Source: Triticum aestivum (Eukaryota; Streptophyta; Magnoliopsida; Poales; Poaceae). From it: a stretch of DNA of 64,000 nucleotides. Each line of letters begins with the position of its first letter. The stretch's first letter is position 1. Where the stretch lies: positions 166,263,582-166,327,581 of the forward strand of contig NC_057807.1 in NCBI RefSeq assembly GCF_018294505.1, written 5' to 3'. A program made the translations under genes and the position numbers. The notes beneath the pieces were generated by a model. That model saw nothing but the letters and a program-made list of their open reading frames with translations. It was not told the DNA's origin and searched no databases. Shown one piece after another: positions 21,205 to 32,454 of the stretch.

Positions 21205-22700
21205 TCTCAGCCGCAAGTCCGCCCTTGACTTACAACTTATCGTCCTAGTTGCAAGTTCATTCTCGACTCACAAACTTGTAGTTTGTTTCATCCAAGTTGT
21301 AAACCCACCCTTGACTCATAACTCGGTCTGTGTTTTGTTTTTCATACAAGTTGCTGTTTTTCATACAAGTTGCAGGTCCACCTTTAACACACAATTGGGC
21401 TCGTAATTTGTTTCATCCCAGTTGCAAGTCGAATCCCGACTTGTAACTGGGCTTGTAGTTTCGTAATTAACCTAGTTACAAGTTCACCCTCGACTCACAA
21501 CTAGGCTCGTAGTTATCCGACTTTCAAGCCCACCATAACTAGGCTTGTAGTTTTGTAATTGTCCTAGTTGCAAGTTCACCCTTGACTCGCAATTAGGCTC
21601 GTAGTTATCTGAGTTTCAAGCCCACACTCGACTCGCAACTGGAGCCTGTATCTTTTAATCACAGTTGCAAGTCCCTTGACTCGTAACTTAGCCCATCCAA
21701 GTTTCAAGTTGACCCTTGAGTCGCAACTTGGTCGTAGTTTCCTATTGTCCCAGTTGCAAGTCCACCCTCGACTTGCAAATGGACTCGCCGTTGTCCTAGT
21801 TGCAAGTGCCCTCGATTCACAATTGGGTATGTGTTTTGATTTTCATCCCAGTTGCAAGTCCATGCTTGACTTGTAATTGGGCTTGTAGTTTGTTATTATC
21901 CAATTGCAAGTCCACCCTCGACTCGCAAATGGTATCGTAGTTTTATGAAGGTGTCCTAGTTGCAAGTCCGTCCTTGACTCGCAACTAGGATAGTAGTTTG
22001 TTTCATCCTAGTTGTAAGTCGATCCTTGGCTCGCAACTGGGCTTGTAATTTCATAGTTGTCACAGTGGTAAGTCCACTCTTGACTCGCAAACTGGACATA
22101 TGTTTTGTTTTTCATCCCACTTGCAAGTCCACGCTCGACTCACAACTAGGCTCGTAGTTTGTTATTGTCCTAGTTGCAAGTCCATCCTCGACTCGCAAAT
22201 GGTATCATAGTTTTGTGTAGTTTTCCTAGTTGCAAGTCCATTCTTGACTCACAACTAGGCCCATAATTTGTTTTTCATCCTAGCTGCAAATCCACCCTTG
22301 ACTCAAAACTCGGACATAGTTTGTTTCCATCCTAGTTGCAAGTCCATCATTGACTCGCAACTAGGCTCGTAGTTGTCCCAGTTGCACGTCCGCTCTCGAA
22401 TCGCAACTGGTCTCGTAGTTTTGCGTAGTTGTTGATTACATATCCACCCTCAAATCGCAACTAGGTCCATATTTTTGTTGTTGTTCCAGTTGCAAGTTCA
22501 ACCTCTGACTTGCGCCATTTGTTTCCATCCTAGTTGCAAATCCAGCCTCACATGCAACTACTATCATATTTTTGTGTAGTTATCCCAGTTCCAAATCCAC
22601 CCTCGACACACAACTAGGTCCATAGTTTATTTTTCATCTTAGTTGCAAGTCGACCCTCAACTCGCAACTCCCAGCTGCAAGTCCATCCTCAACTCGCAAT
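21205..22700. repeat. Array of about 30 hairpin units (GTTGCAAGTC...GACTCGCAAC)
   Basis: Every 40-60 bp the motif AGTTGCAAGTC, six to nine bases of loop, and GACTCGCAACT recur as an imperfect inverted repeat with arms of 10-14 bp. A clear unit is 22331-22365: CCTAGTTGCAAGTC pairs with GACTCGCAACTAGG at 13 of 14 positions. I count about 30 units. Between hairpins the spacer is T-rich (GGCTCGTAGTTTGTTTCATC and variants). Both arms often vary together (CTAG or CCAG at the outer ends). The array stops exactly where the Copia LTR begins at 22701. No coding content. Confidence 0.85.
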
Positions 22701-23704
22701 TGTTGGAAATATGAGCAATTTACCATATGTTTTTATTAACAGAAATAGTAGATAAAACATGACTATTATAGTAGAGATGAAACAAGTCATGTAATCTAAA
22801 AGAGAGAAGGCAAATAGCATCTACACATGTGAACTAGAATAGAACATTTGTAGAGCAGATACTAGAAGGAGAAACTGTTGTAGGATCTCAAACAGAAAGA
22901 ACATGAGAACGTACGGAACAACGGCAGAAGCATTGGCCTTGAGGTCGATGTCGTCGCCAGCCATGACGTCGAAGAGGTTGTCGACGTCGAGGAAGAAGTC
23001 GTCGTTGGGGAAGTGGTCGTTGGTGTTCGGAGAGTCCGTGATGAATCGGTCAGTAGTCGTGCACAGTGCTCCAAAAGCCATATCACCCTTCTCCCGTACA
23101 GGACTCAAAGAGGTGGGGTTTCGGAGGCCTACTATCCCGACTTGCGGTGCACGCTGCAAGCCGGGATGGGGAAGAACCTTGAGTAGTTTAGAGAGGTTGG
23201 AAGTCGGTGGCGAGAGGAAGATGATGTTCTGGTGTGTCTCTCTGGAAAGGAGCAACCGCTCTTTTATAGGCACATGAGAAGGAGGCGAACATGCTGTGAC
23301 GGGAGGTGAAGCAAAAGAGGGAGACGAAGCGAATAGCTTGTAGCCGAAGAGGTGCGCCTTTCGTGTGACCATTCGTATACCTGTCGTGCGTGGCAAAAAT
23401 TTAGACATCGGGTCGGCTCATTCCTGCGGCGCGGCGCGGAGCGGCGCACCGTGACAAGGCGAGGTGTGGTGAGGCGGGCGGCAGAGGAGGAGCGCACGTG
23501 AATGTCCCTCTTGTTCTCATGCTCATACATGTGGGGAAACAACCTCCCTTATAAGGAGGTCCAACTCATACCAAACTAGCAATGTGGGACTAAACTTTAG
23601 TAGCACCCCTTGCCTTGCACGAATGGGCTAAGTGGGCCTCTAGGATTTATTAGGAATTTCTGAAATTGCTATTGGGCTGTCCCAAAATAGACTAAATTCC
23701 AGCA
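22701..23704 (-). repeat. 3' LTR of the Tork-like Copia element
   Basis: On the plus strand it starts TGTTGGAAATATGAGC and ends AATTCCAGCA; on the minus strand it runs TGCTGGAATTTAG...CCAACA. Just outside (23705 onward, minus strand GATCTGGTGGGCAAT) is the polypurine tract. A TATAAGG box on the minus strand lies at 23549-23556. The 195-codon ORF at 22821-23408 lies wholly in the LTR and is not considered a gene. Confidence 0.85.
23549..23556 (-). promoter_or_regulatory. TATA box in the Tork-like LTR
   Basis: Minus strand CTTATAAGG, preceded by GTCCCACATTGCTAG, a context usual for LTR promoters. It would drive transcription leftward into the LTR body and then, from this 3' LTR, into the hairpin array. 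Confidence 0.5.
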
Positions 23705-24378
23705 ATTGCCCACCAGATCCCAGAGGCACACAAAATTTGACTTTGGTTCCAAAAACTATTTTATATACGGGTACTGCAGTGAGACTGTTAAGTTGAACTT
23801 TCACCTAGAACTCTATGCTACACTAGTAAGCAACTTGAACAGTGGACTAGGCCTTGAACTGCAAGTTTTGTGCGAATTTAGCTTCATAGAAAGCCTTGGC
23901 TGGTACTAGGATACCGTGGGACTTCCCCGCGGTGGAGCTTATGCGTCATACTCCGAGACCTTTCATGAGTTTACTGGAGAGCACTCTACTCTCATAGATT
24001 GCAATGTTTAACAATCAGACTCATATAGGTGTCTTCTTCAAAAGATGTTCTACAGGACAACATCTCTACTTAAATGAGCCACTTAGAACACATTAAGATA
24101 TACATCAACCTGCCATGCAAATTAGGAGAGTATTGCATCTTCATGGAGTGGTATTGTTAATAGTAAGGATACTCTCCTCTCAGTTGACAACAACTTGTCT
24201 TCCACATCTAATTCACGGGATCTCCGATCACATAGACTAGGTTACCACTGTGAACAACTCATATTGTCAGTCTCATACCCATCTCCTTCGATGCATTATC
24301 TATCACATTATGTGATAGACCCTTAGTAAAAGGATCTGCTAGATATTTAGACGTTTGGATATAATCCTATGCAATAAC

Positions 24379-24615
24379 TCAGGAGTTTTTCAGTTTCCTG
24401 ATAGACTTTAACCTTCTTTGAACATGTCTTGATGACTTCATGTTATCCTTTAAGCTGCTCACTTTAGCGATCACAGTTTGCTTGTCGTAGTTCATAAGGA
24501 TACCCGGTACAAGTTTCTCAACCATCGACAAGTCATTCAAGAGCCGATAGAGCCAATCTGCTTCGACCGTAGCTGTATCTAGTGCTGTGAGTTCTGCTTC
24601 CGTTGTTGACCTCAT
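24379..24615 (-). pseudogene. Copia RNase H fragment
   Basis: Reads STTEAELTALDTATVEADWL, then LVPGILMNYDKQTVIAKV and KSSRHVQRRLKSIRK: the C-terminal half of Copia RNase H with the E of the TEAE motif and the YDKQ acidic site. It is separated from RT by a stop near 24620. 23705-24378 contains no recognisable domain. Confidence 0.8.
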
Positions 24616-24624
24616 TAAGATTGT

Positions 24625-25812
24625 CTACTTGCAAGACTTCCAAGAAACAGCGCCACCTCCATGAGTGAATACATATTCGCTCGTGGCCTTTATCTCATCA
24701 GCATCAGAGATCCAGTTTGAGTCACTATACCCTTCCAGTACCTTTGGGTACCCAGTGTAGTGAATTCCATAACTCGCAATGCCTTTCAAGTAACGCATAA
24801 ATCTCTCTAGAGCTTTCCAATGCACATCTCCAGGTTTTGAGACAAACCGACTCAGTTTGCTAACAACAAAAGACATGTCAGGTCTTGTAGCACTGGCTAA
24901 GTACATAAGAGAGCCAATAATCTGAGAATATTTCAATTGATCTCTAGAAATTCTTTGATGCTTTCGAAGCAACATGCTAGCATCATATGGTGTTGGAGAG
25001 GGCTTGCAATTGTAGCCAAAGCGACTCAGTTTCCACATAATGAGATTGAACCAGTGTAATCCCACCATCATCGTCTCTCAACAACTTGATATTCAGAATA
25101 ACACTAGCCACTCTTAAATCCTTCATCTCACAACGAGATAGGAAATCCTTGACCTCCTTAATAACATTCATATTTATTCCAAAAATCAATATGTCATCAA
25201 CATACAAGCAAAGGATAACTCCCTCGCCCCCACCATGGCGATTGTACACACATTTTTAGCTTCGTTTACTACAAAGCCCGCAGCTATTGAAGTTCTTCCA
25301 GACTTCTCATGCCACTGTTTAGGTGCTTGCTTAAGTCCATACAAGGACTTCAGCATCTTGCACACTTTTCCTTCGTGACCATCTACTACAAACCCATTTG
25401 GTTGTTCCATATAAATTTCCTCGTCTGACTCTCCATTTAGGAAAGCAGTCTTAACATCCATTTGATGAACGAGAAGACCATGTGAGGCAGCTAGTGAAAG
25501 TAGTACTCGAATAGTGGTCAGTCGAGCCATGTGTGAGTAAGTATAAAAAGAGTCTTCACCTTCCTTTTGGGTATAACCCTTGGCCACGAGCCGTGCCTTG
25601 TACTTCTCAATAGTACCGCCAGGCCTAAGCTTCTTCTTGAATACCCATTTGCACCCTATAGGTTTGCACCCATAAGGACGATCAGTGATCTCCCAAGTTT
25701 CATTTGCGAAGATGGAATCCATCTCACTACAGACCGCTTCCTTCCAGTAGTCAGCATCTTTAGATGCATAGGCCTCTGAAATAGTACTGGGAGTGTCATC
25801 TATGAGATACAC
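24625..25812 (-). pseudogene. Copia reverse transcriptase, broken
   Basis: Minus strand in three overlapping frames. 25812-25255: [72 protein letters not shown]. 25249-25080: ILCLYVDDILIFG with the catalytic YVDD. 25071-24625: PYDASMLLRKHQRISRDQ, IIGSLMYLASATRPDM and the link to RNase H (YSDSNW). The frameshifts near 25250 and 25075 inactivate it. Confidence 0.85.
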
Positions 25813-26990
25813 AAGAAATCATCACCAAAAGACACTGCAGTCCTTTGTCTCTTGCTCCTAGTAGGAACTTCATTGTTCTCCTCCACATGATTTTCAAAGT
25901 GTTCCATTGAAATGGTAGGTTCAGTAGTTGTATCTAATTCCTGATTCGATGAACTAGGCATCTCCTGATTTGATGAGCTAGCCATATCCTTCATGGGAAA
26001 GATATCTTCAAAGAAAGTCGCATAATTCGATTCCATGATTGTACCGACATGCATGTCAGATGCCTCAGATTTTACAATCAAGAATCTATAGCCAATGCTA
26101 TGAAAAGCATATCCCGGGAAAACACAATCTACAATTTTTGGTCCAAGCTTGCGGTTCTTTGGAATTGGCACATTGACTTTCGCCAAACAACCCCAGGTTC
26201 GTAGGTAAGAGAGTTTTAACCTTTTCTTCTCCCATTCCTCGAATGGAGTTATCTCTTTGTTCTTTGTGGGAACTCGGTTTAGGACATTACATGCAATCAA
26301 TATCGCCTCTCCCCATCATGCCTTGGAGAGACCCGATGTGTCTAACATGACGTTAACCAAATCAGTTAGAGTACGACTCTTTCTTTCGGCTACCCCATTT
26401 GACTGAGGCGAATAGGGAGGCGTCATCTCATGGATTATACCATGTTTCGCACAAAAAGAATCAAACTTGTTGGAAAAATACTCTCCACCACGATCGGACC
26501 TAAGCCTCTTGATCTTTCGATCAAGTTGGTTTTCCGCTTCAACTTTATAGATCTTGAAAAAGTTCAAAGCCTTATCCTTAGATTTCAGAAGATACACATG
26601 GCAGTATCTAGTGGAGTCATCAATTAACATCATGAAATATTTCTTTCCAACTTTTGTCAAAACACCATTCATTTCACAAAGATCCGAATGTATGAGCTCT
26701 AGTGGCGCAAGATTTCTTGTTTCCGCAGTCTTATGAGACTTACGAGGTTGCTTAGCTTGCACACAAACTTGACACTTAGATCCCTTGACAATGGTGAAAC
26801 TAGAGATTAAGTTCAACTTGGCTAGTCGCGACATGGCACATGCGACCAAAGTTAACATGACAAACACGTGAATGCCATACATTTGATTCACTATTGTTGA
26901 AAACATGATTAACAACTTTATTGCAAACATATGACAAGGATAAACGAAATAGGCCTCCTGACTCATGGCCTTTACCAACAAAAGTTCCAT
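25800..26990 (-). pseudogene. Copia integrase, broken
   Basis: 26840-26316: the zinc-binding end (CQVCVQAKQPRKSHKT) and catalytic core with LIHSDLCEMNG, YFMMLIDDSTRYCHVYLLKS, RSDRGGEYFSNKF and PPYSPQSNGVAERKSRTL, which hold the D, D and E positions. 26300-25800: the C-terminal region with NRVPTKNKEITPFEEW and LRTWGCLAKVNVP. A stop between 26316 and 26300 separates the two. Confidence 0.85.
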
Positions 26991-27480
26991 ACTTGGATAT
27001 TACAAATTTATTCGACTCAAAGACAAGCTTGTAGCCATCTCTACACGAAAGAGATCCGCTAACAAGATTTTTATTGATGGAGGGGACATAATGCACGTTC
27101 TTCAGCCGCACGATCTCCCCTAAAGTAAACTTTAGATTGACTGTGCCAACACCATGAACAGAAGCACTTGAACCGTTGCCCATCAGCACGGTGAAAGTCC
27201 CTGCGGTCTGATAAGACAAAAATATGAAAATATCACCGCATACATGCACATTAGCACCCGTGTGAATCAACCTATCAGGAGAATGACATACTGAAAGAAT
27301 ACCGAGAAATATACCATACCCAACATCCTTCATGTCAATGTCACCAATGACAACATTAGCGGTCTTGCCGCCTTTCCCAAGTTGACGTCTGTCATAACGG
27401 TTAGGGCAACTAGGAGCCTAATGATCAGGATCTCTGCACACATGACAAACACCTTTCTTCTTGTCATTCTTCTTCTTGAA
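26800..27480 (-). pseudogene. Copia zinc knuckle, protease and pre-integrase region
   Basis: Around 27470-27420 a CCHC zinc knuckle is visible (CHVCRDPDH then APSCPN), with a stop in it. 27333-26900 follows with the protease site, where the expected LIDTGANVHVC reads LIHTGANVHVC (catalytic Asp to His). The pre-integrase segment has VHYVPSINKNLVSGSLSC and VWHSRVCHVNFGRM. The lost Asp means this protease would be inactive even if the frames were open. Confidence 0.8.
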
Positions 27481-27807
27481 GTTGGTGTGTTACAACCTTG
27501 TTCTTCCCATCAAACTTCGTTTTACCATCAAACTTGCCCTTGTTCTTGAACTTGTGGGGCTGGAAGTTTTTCTTCTATACCAGATTGGAACTAGATTCTC
27601 CCTTAATACCTCGAGCACGTGTGTCTTTTGCTCTCGCCTTTTGTTCCACATCATGATTACCAATGAGATTCAGAATGAAAAACTCCGTCTCTTGTGTTGC
27701 AGAGAGGTAGCAAAGTTCCTCCACGAGGGAGGTAGCTTAGTGATGATGCCTCCGGCAACAAACTTGTCCGGTAATATACAATTAAAGTGCTCAAGTTCTC
27801 TAGCAAA

Positions 27808-28089
27808 TCATTGTATCTCGTGGGCTTGCTCAACCACGGAGCGCTCATCAGTTATCCTATAATCATAGAATTGTTCCATGATGTACATCTCATTGCCGGT
27901 ATTCGAGACCCCAAACTTGGCCTCGAGTGCGTCCCACATATCTTTCCCATTATCAATTGACGCATAATCATCAACTATGTTCTCACCAAGAGCACTCAAG
28001 AGAGCAGCCTTAAACAGGGTAAGAATTTTCTGAAAAGCTTGTTCCTGTTGAGGATCAAGATCTCCTTCAGGTTTGCCAAGAGTGGCGTC
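27808..28089 (-). pseudogene. Copia gag, C-terminal part, cut by CACTA
   Basis: Minus strand KEMWDALEAKFG-like (DMWDALEAKFGVSNTGNEMY), EQFYDYRITDERSVVEQAHE, preceded by GDLDPQQEQAFQKILTLFKA. This is the UBN2-type gag fold of Copia elements. The first residues of the 99-codon ORF (MYFFVVDA) come from the CACTA inverted repeat and are not gag. Confidence 0.78.
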
Positions 28090-28549
28090 CACTACAAAAA
28101 AATACACTTATGTGATAATACGTGTTTGTCACAGCAGGTCGCGTTTTTTTCATGCATGTACATCCATGACGATTTTATGACAGAATCAAGATAGTCATAC
28201 CTGTGCTGTCGTAGAAGTGTTCCATGACATTACCAAAATTATCATCACGGAAGTGTCCACTTCCATGACGATAAATCGCGCATTATAAGTGCTTTCGTCA
28301 AGGGTGACCGACATGTGGCATCCACCGTAACGGAATGCCGTTAAGCTATCGGGTCCGGTTTTGAATCCGATAACCCATTAACAGCCCTGACCAATGGGGA
28401 TTTTCCATGTGTAAAATCATCATTGGCCGGAGGAAACACGTGTCGGCTCACCGTTGGGACAGATGTCATCCACTCATTGGACACAAGGCGCCTATGATAC
28501 GTCGACATGTGTCACGACCCAATAGAGGCCCATTCCTGTGAAAAGGCCA

Positions 28550-29310
28550 GCCCGTTTGACTTGGTCAAAAGGTGGCGGGCCGACCCACATAAAGGCTGTT
28601 AACGACATGTTCGCATATAGCCCATTTACAGCCCGGTAACTCACGGCCCGTTACGGCCTAACGGTATTAGGCCTAGTAGTGTCATCTGGGCCGTCCAATA
28701 TGATTCCAGCCCGTTGTAACTTCTGGCCCATGTATGGCCCATGACGTCTTTCGGCCCATACGAGTCCTTTTGCAACTCTTGGCCCATTAACGGCCCGTGG
28801 TGAAACCGGCCCGTAATGAATAGTGTATCGCTTTATACCCATTAGCGGCCCATTATCGCATTGGGTCGTTTCCAGCCCGTGTTACCTTTCGGCCTTCTCA
28901 GGGCTCATTTATTCTTGGGCTCATTTCCAGCATTCGGTTACTTACGACTCATTACTGGCCTTTTCTGCTTGTGGGCCAAATTCAGCCCGTGGATACAGTC
29001 GGCCCGTTTGTGGCCCATTAATCTATTGGACCATTTTCATAGCATCATCAAATATAGCCTATTAACGGCCCGTTATGGTTAGCCCATAAAATATACGATT
29101 TCCACTCTAGCCCGTTTACGGCTCATTATACGGCCCATACAAGGCCCATAGATGAGATGGCCCGTAGAAGGCCCATGGATCCGACGGCCCATTGAAGGCC
29201 CGTGGATCCGATGACCCATAGAAGGCCCATGGATCCGACAGCCCACAGAAGGCCATGGATCGTCCGTCCTGTAGATGGCCCGTGGATCGTACGACCCGTG
29301 GAGGGCCATG
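28550..29310. repeat. CACTA subterminal repeats (GGCCCRT / CGGCCCATTA)
   Basis: Dozens of copies of GGCCCGT or GGCCCAT and their complements. From 29140 to 29300 there is a regular unit of about 33 bp (GGCCCATGGATCCGACGGCC and variants, five to six copies). The short ORFs in all frames here are artefacts of the repeat. The subterminal position, 0.5-1.2 kb from the terminus, fits the transposase-binding region of a CACTA element. Confidence 0.7.
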
Positions 29311-29639
29311 GTCACTACAACGTTTGGGCGAGTTGGCCCCCGTTTGAACGATATAGCATATTCAAAGAATTATCCTACTCTATACTATCACCTCTAAAAA
29401 ACATACACTATACAACAAAGAGACCAAGGCATATAAACGTAGAATAATCCTACACTATACAATAAAGAAATTACAGCCGATTATACCCACTGAGCATTAT
29501 AGTTCGGCACCGGTGATAATAAAGCATACACAAACAACAAATTACATACACTGGGCAAATACAACGCATACATCATGGACGCGCATCAACTTAACTCCAT
29601 TTGAACTATAATCTCTTCAGAAAATAGGATTGGCTGGAT

Positions 29640-29862
29640 TCAGATAGCACAAATTTCAGTCTGCAAAATCTCCAATTCCTTCGTGGTTACCTCAGTGTCT
29701 TGTTTCATTTTTTTGACTACTGCATCTAATACCTGCATGTCCAGTCTCAACTTGTTGATTGTACGTTGAGAATCATGTACACATTGTCTTGCCACCTCTC
29801 GTTGATGCTCGAGAACATCAGCACATTCCATTTCCAATCCATAATCATTCAGTAACGGCCAT
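29640..29862 (-). CDS. CACTA-borne gene, last exon (3' part)
   Basis: Minus strand. From 29862 down to the stop at 29640-29642 it reads LLNDYGLEMECADVLEHQRE, a basic/hydrophobic helical stretch (INKLRLDMQVLDAVVKKMKQ) and LEILQTEICAI. Heptad spacing suggests a coiled coil. The exon continues at 40005-39954; removing the LTR element 29863-39948 and one GCCAT copy restores the frame with residues AAWPLLNDYG across the scar. The function is unknown; similar ORFs accompany Triticeae CACTA elements. The longer ORF reaching 30020 reads into the LTR and is not real. Confidence 0.6.
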
Positions 29863-30802
29863 TGATGACGGCGGCGAACGGACGGCCGACGACGAGTGTG
29901 TAGACGACGGCGAGCGGATGGGAAAATGAGCGACGACGGCGACGAAGCTAGCAGCGTATGTATGTGCGTGAGTGATGGATGGATGAATGATCGAGTGGTT
30001 GATGAATGATGAGCTACCAACAGCAGCGACGGCGTGTGGATGGAAAAATGAGTGACCCGAGAGCAGTCGAGCGGCCTGGTATTTATAGGGACGGAGGGAA
30101 GTAGTGGAGGGCCGGCTAGACGCGTGCCTGCCCACGTTCTAATCGTGGGATTGTGTTCACAAACGTGGGAGCGTGGCTGGCTCTTTCCCCTTTTTATTTT
30201 TTTGTTTAATCACTAATTACCAGCAATGTCCCATCAGCTGGGCTTAATTAAGCCACATAACACGTGGGCTTTGGGCGTGCTTTGCATGCAATTGGCTGAT
30301 GGAATAAGATATGCATGCATGTACGTAGCTATTCCATATAAGTGCATTTGGTCAGATTTAGACTGTGGGGAAGCATTTTTCATTGATATATAATTCATGA
30401 CGACTTGACATTTTTTTATACACGGTCGTGCGTTATGTCATTTTACGCGGACATTACTGTGCTAATATTTTTTTAGCGATGACAGAATAATGCTCATAAA
30501 TATGATATAGCATTTTGGCAATATTAGCGTCGTCTATGAAACTTTGAATTTGTGTCAATATCGTGGTTGATGATGGTGTATGTGTATGAAAGTCATGTGC
30601 CCTCTAATTTATGCGATAATATTGTTCCTTCTCTTTTATTTCCGGGTCTGTTGTTTTATATTGAGCAGCGCCGCGGAAATTCATCATGATATTTTTTATC
30701 CGCGTATTCGACAACTCAGTATTTTTTCATTTTATGTAAATGGTTTTATTTGAATAATATCTATGCGCTATATTTTACTTTTGGCCAAAATCGGTGTCAA
30801 CA
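29863..30802 (-). repeat. Left (3') LTR of the gene-carrying element
   Basis: Aligns end to end with 39000-39948. Over the first 310 bp I count about 14 differences, so the insertion is older than the SIRE-like and Angela-like elements nearby. Minus-strand TATAAATA at 30080-30087. Confidence 0.9.
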
Positions 30803-31599
30803 GATGCCCCTCGAGGTCTGAATGTGAATGATTTTTTTATTCGGCTTCAGAGCTCGAAAATACATGTGTCCCTTTTTTTTACATGCCTCCAAGAATTGGC
30901 TTAGTCCTGGAAGGGTGCGCATACTTTATTCAAATGGCCGGCTTGACGGTAGGCCAGGTGCATACAGTGCCTATGTTATTGAACGTTTGTTCGGATTGTT
31001 TAAGTGGATAAGGTCTTAATCACAAGTTTGCCGGCTTAAGAATTAGTTGAGACTCCAGAGGATAAGGAGCTAATGGTTTGAACTGCTAGCGTTGTTGCCG
31101 AGATCTCAGTAGCGTGCTGAGCAGCGCTTTTCTCGTCGTTGGTTTAGTAACCAAACCAGCGTATTTTCTTCTTCCTATATCCTTTAGCTTCGGTTTGTGT
31201 GCTACTACGGCGCCTTGGTCATTTAATCTAGCTCTACTCTTCGGAGATTTCCGGTATGTATCGCGATTAAACCAACAATTGCATCTGGTCTTGCGTCTCC
31301 GTCATGCAACTGATCTCCAGTTTATCTTTTGTTAGGCACAAAAGCTAGCAACCCCCGCAGAAGTGCAGATCAATTCCTACCTCAGATGCGGATGAGTATG
31401 TGATTGCATTCCTTAGGAGTACGTGATTCATGTACTTTATCTTAACCCCAATATCTTTTTTTAGGTGAGCTGATTACGATCTAGTAGAATTGATCGGACG
31501 TTTCCTCTCCGGCCAGGTACCATAACTTCGAGGGCCCTCTCCTTCCTGCCTTTGTTTGAAAGTAGGATATATACAAATGATTTTTCGTCTATATATGAG

Positions 31600-32250
31600 G
31601 ATGGTGTCTTTTCTGAATGTATGTGTGATCAAGAAACATCTTGGTTTCACGATTGGCGTGCTGGCAAGTTTGTTTGAACTTGGTCCGTCGTACAGCCATG
31701 AAGACTCATGTGTGTAGTATAGATCCCTTTCATCTTTGATCGATTTTCTTTTATGTAACTTATGCCAATAATTTCCTCACGAATTTCGCTTGGCAAGTTC
31801 TTATATGAGAATGGCCTATCATACAACCGTTGAGATCAGCACCGGATTTCTTTTCAGTTGGCGTTCCGGCAAGTCCCTATGCGGGCTTGGTCCGTCGTAC
31901 AACTGTGGAGATGATTACAAGTGCCATGTATATTTATTATGCCAGCAATATGTTTTTCTCACGGTGGGCGTCCCGGCGAGTCCCTATGTGGGCTTGGTCC
32001 GTCGTACGACCGTGGAGATGATTATAAGCGTCACGTATATATTATGTCGAAAATTTATTTTTTCACGGTTGGCGTCCCGGTAAGTCCCTATGTGGGCTTG
32101 GTCCGTCGTACAACTATGGAGGCAATTATTAGTGCCACATATATATTATGTTGAAAATATATTTTTCCTACGGTTGGCGCCCCGGCAAGTCCCTACGTGG
32201 GCTTGGTCCGTCGTACGACCGTGGAGACAATTATAAGTGCCACATAACAT
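31600..32250. repeat. Tandem repeat, about six units of 105 bp
   Basis: Units contain GGCGTCCCGGCAAGTCCCTA, TGGGCTTGGTCCGTCGTAC, CGTGGAGAT and TATATATTATG. Starts at 31860, 31967, 32071 and 32176 give periods of 107, 104 and 105. Two older units precede them (about 31655 and 31760). The block ends about 200 bp before the start of the PMD gene and so lies in its promoter or 5' UTR. Confidence 0.85.
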
Positions 32251-32454
32251 ATACAACCAATGCTTGGATCTGATGTCTTTTATTTACTCCCGTGTTTCCC
32301 TTTTTGTTTTATAGGGAAAATATTTAATGGTTGGCTGAAGATAGTTGCTAATAAAGCTAGGTAACACACCGTGACATCCCCCATTTTTTTACTACGTGTT
32401 TATTTTTACACATATACATGCCATCATATTCATTTTATGCCTTTCTACATATAG

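Larger units (their letters stand above)
22701..28089 (-). mobile_element. Tork-like Copia retrotransposon, partial, minus strand
   Basis: The 3' LTR (22701-23704) is followed to the right by RNase H, RT, integrase, protease and gag pieces in reverse order, the Copia layout read on the minus strand. The N-terminal gag, primer site and 5' LTR are absent because a CACTA element begins at 28090 inside gag; they should lie beyond the window. Wording such as DTGANVHVC-like protease, CQVCVQAKQPRKSH and the KSSRHVQRRLKS end suggests the Tork lineage. Many frameshifts and stops are present; it is not autonomous. Confidence 0.88.

Noticed and set aside
21205..22700. CRISPR-like array
   Set aside because: Plant nuclear context; units are diverged, with no identical direct repeats and no unique spacers.
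22821..23408. 195-codon minus-strand ORF
   Set aside because: Lies wholly within the Copia LTR and has no family signature; treated as chance.
29312..29330. CACTACAACG as a second CACTA terminus
   Set aside because: Single match without a partner end or subterminal repeats in the right place; sits inside the subterminal region of the larger element.
29640..30020. 126-codon minus-strand ORF as one gene
   Set aside because: The part beyond 29862 is LTR sequence; only the C-terminal part belongs to the CACTA gene exon.
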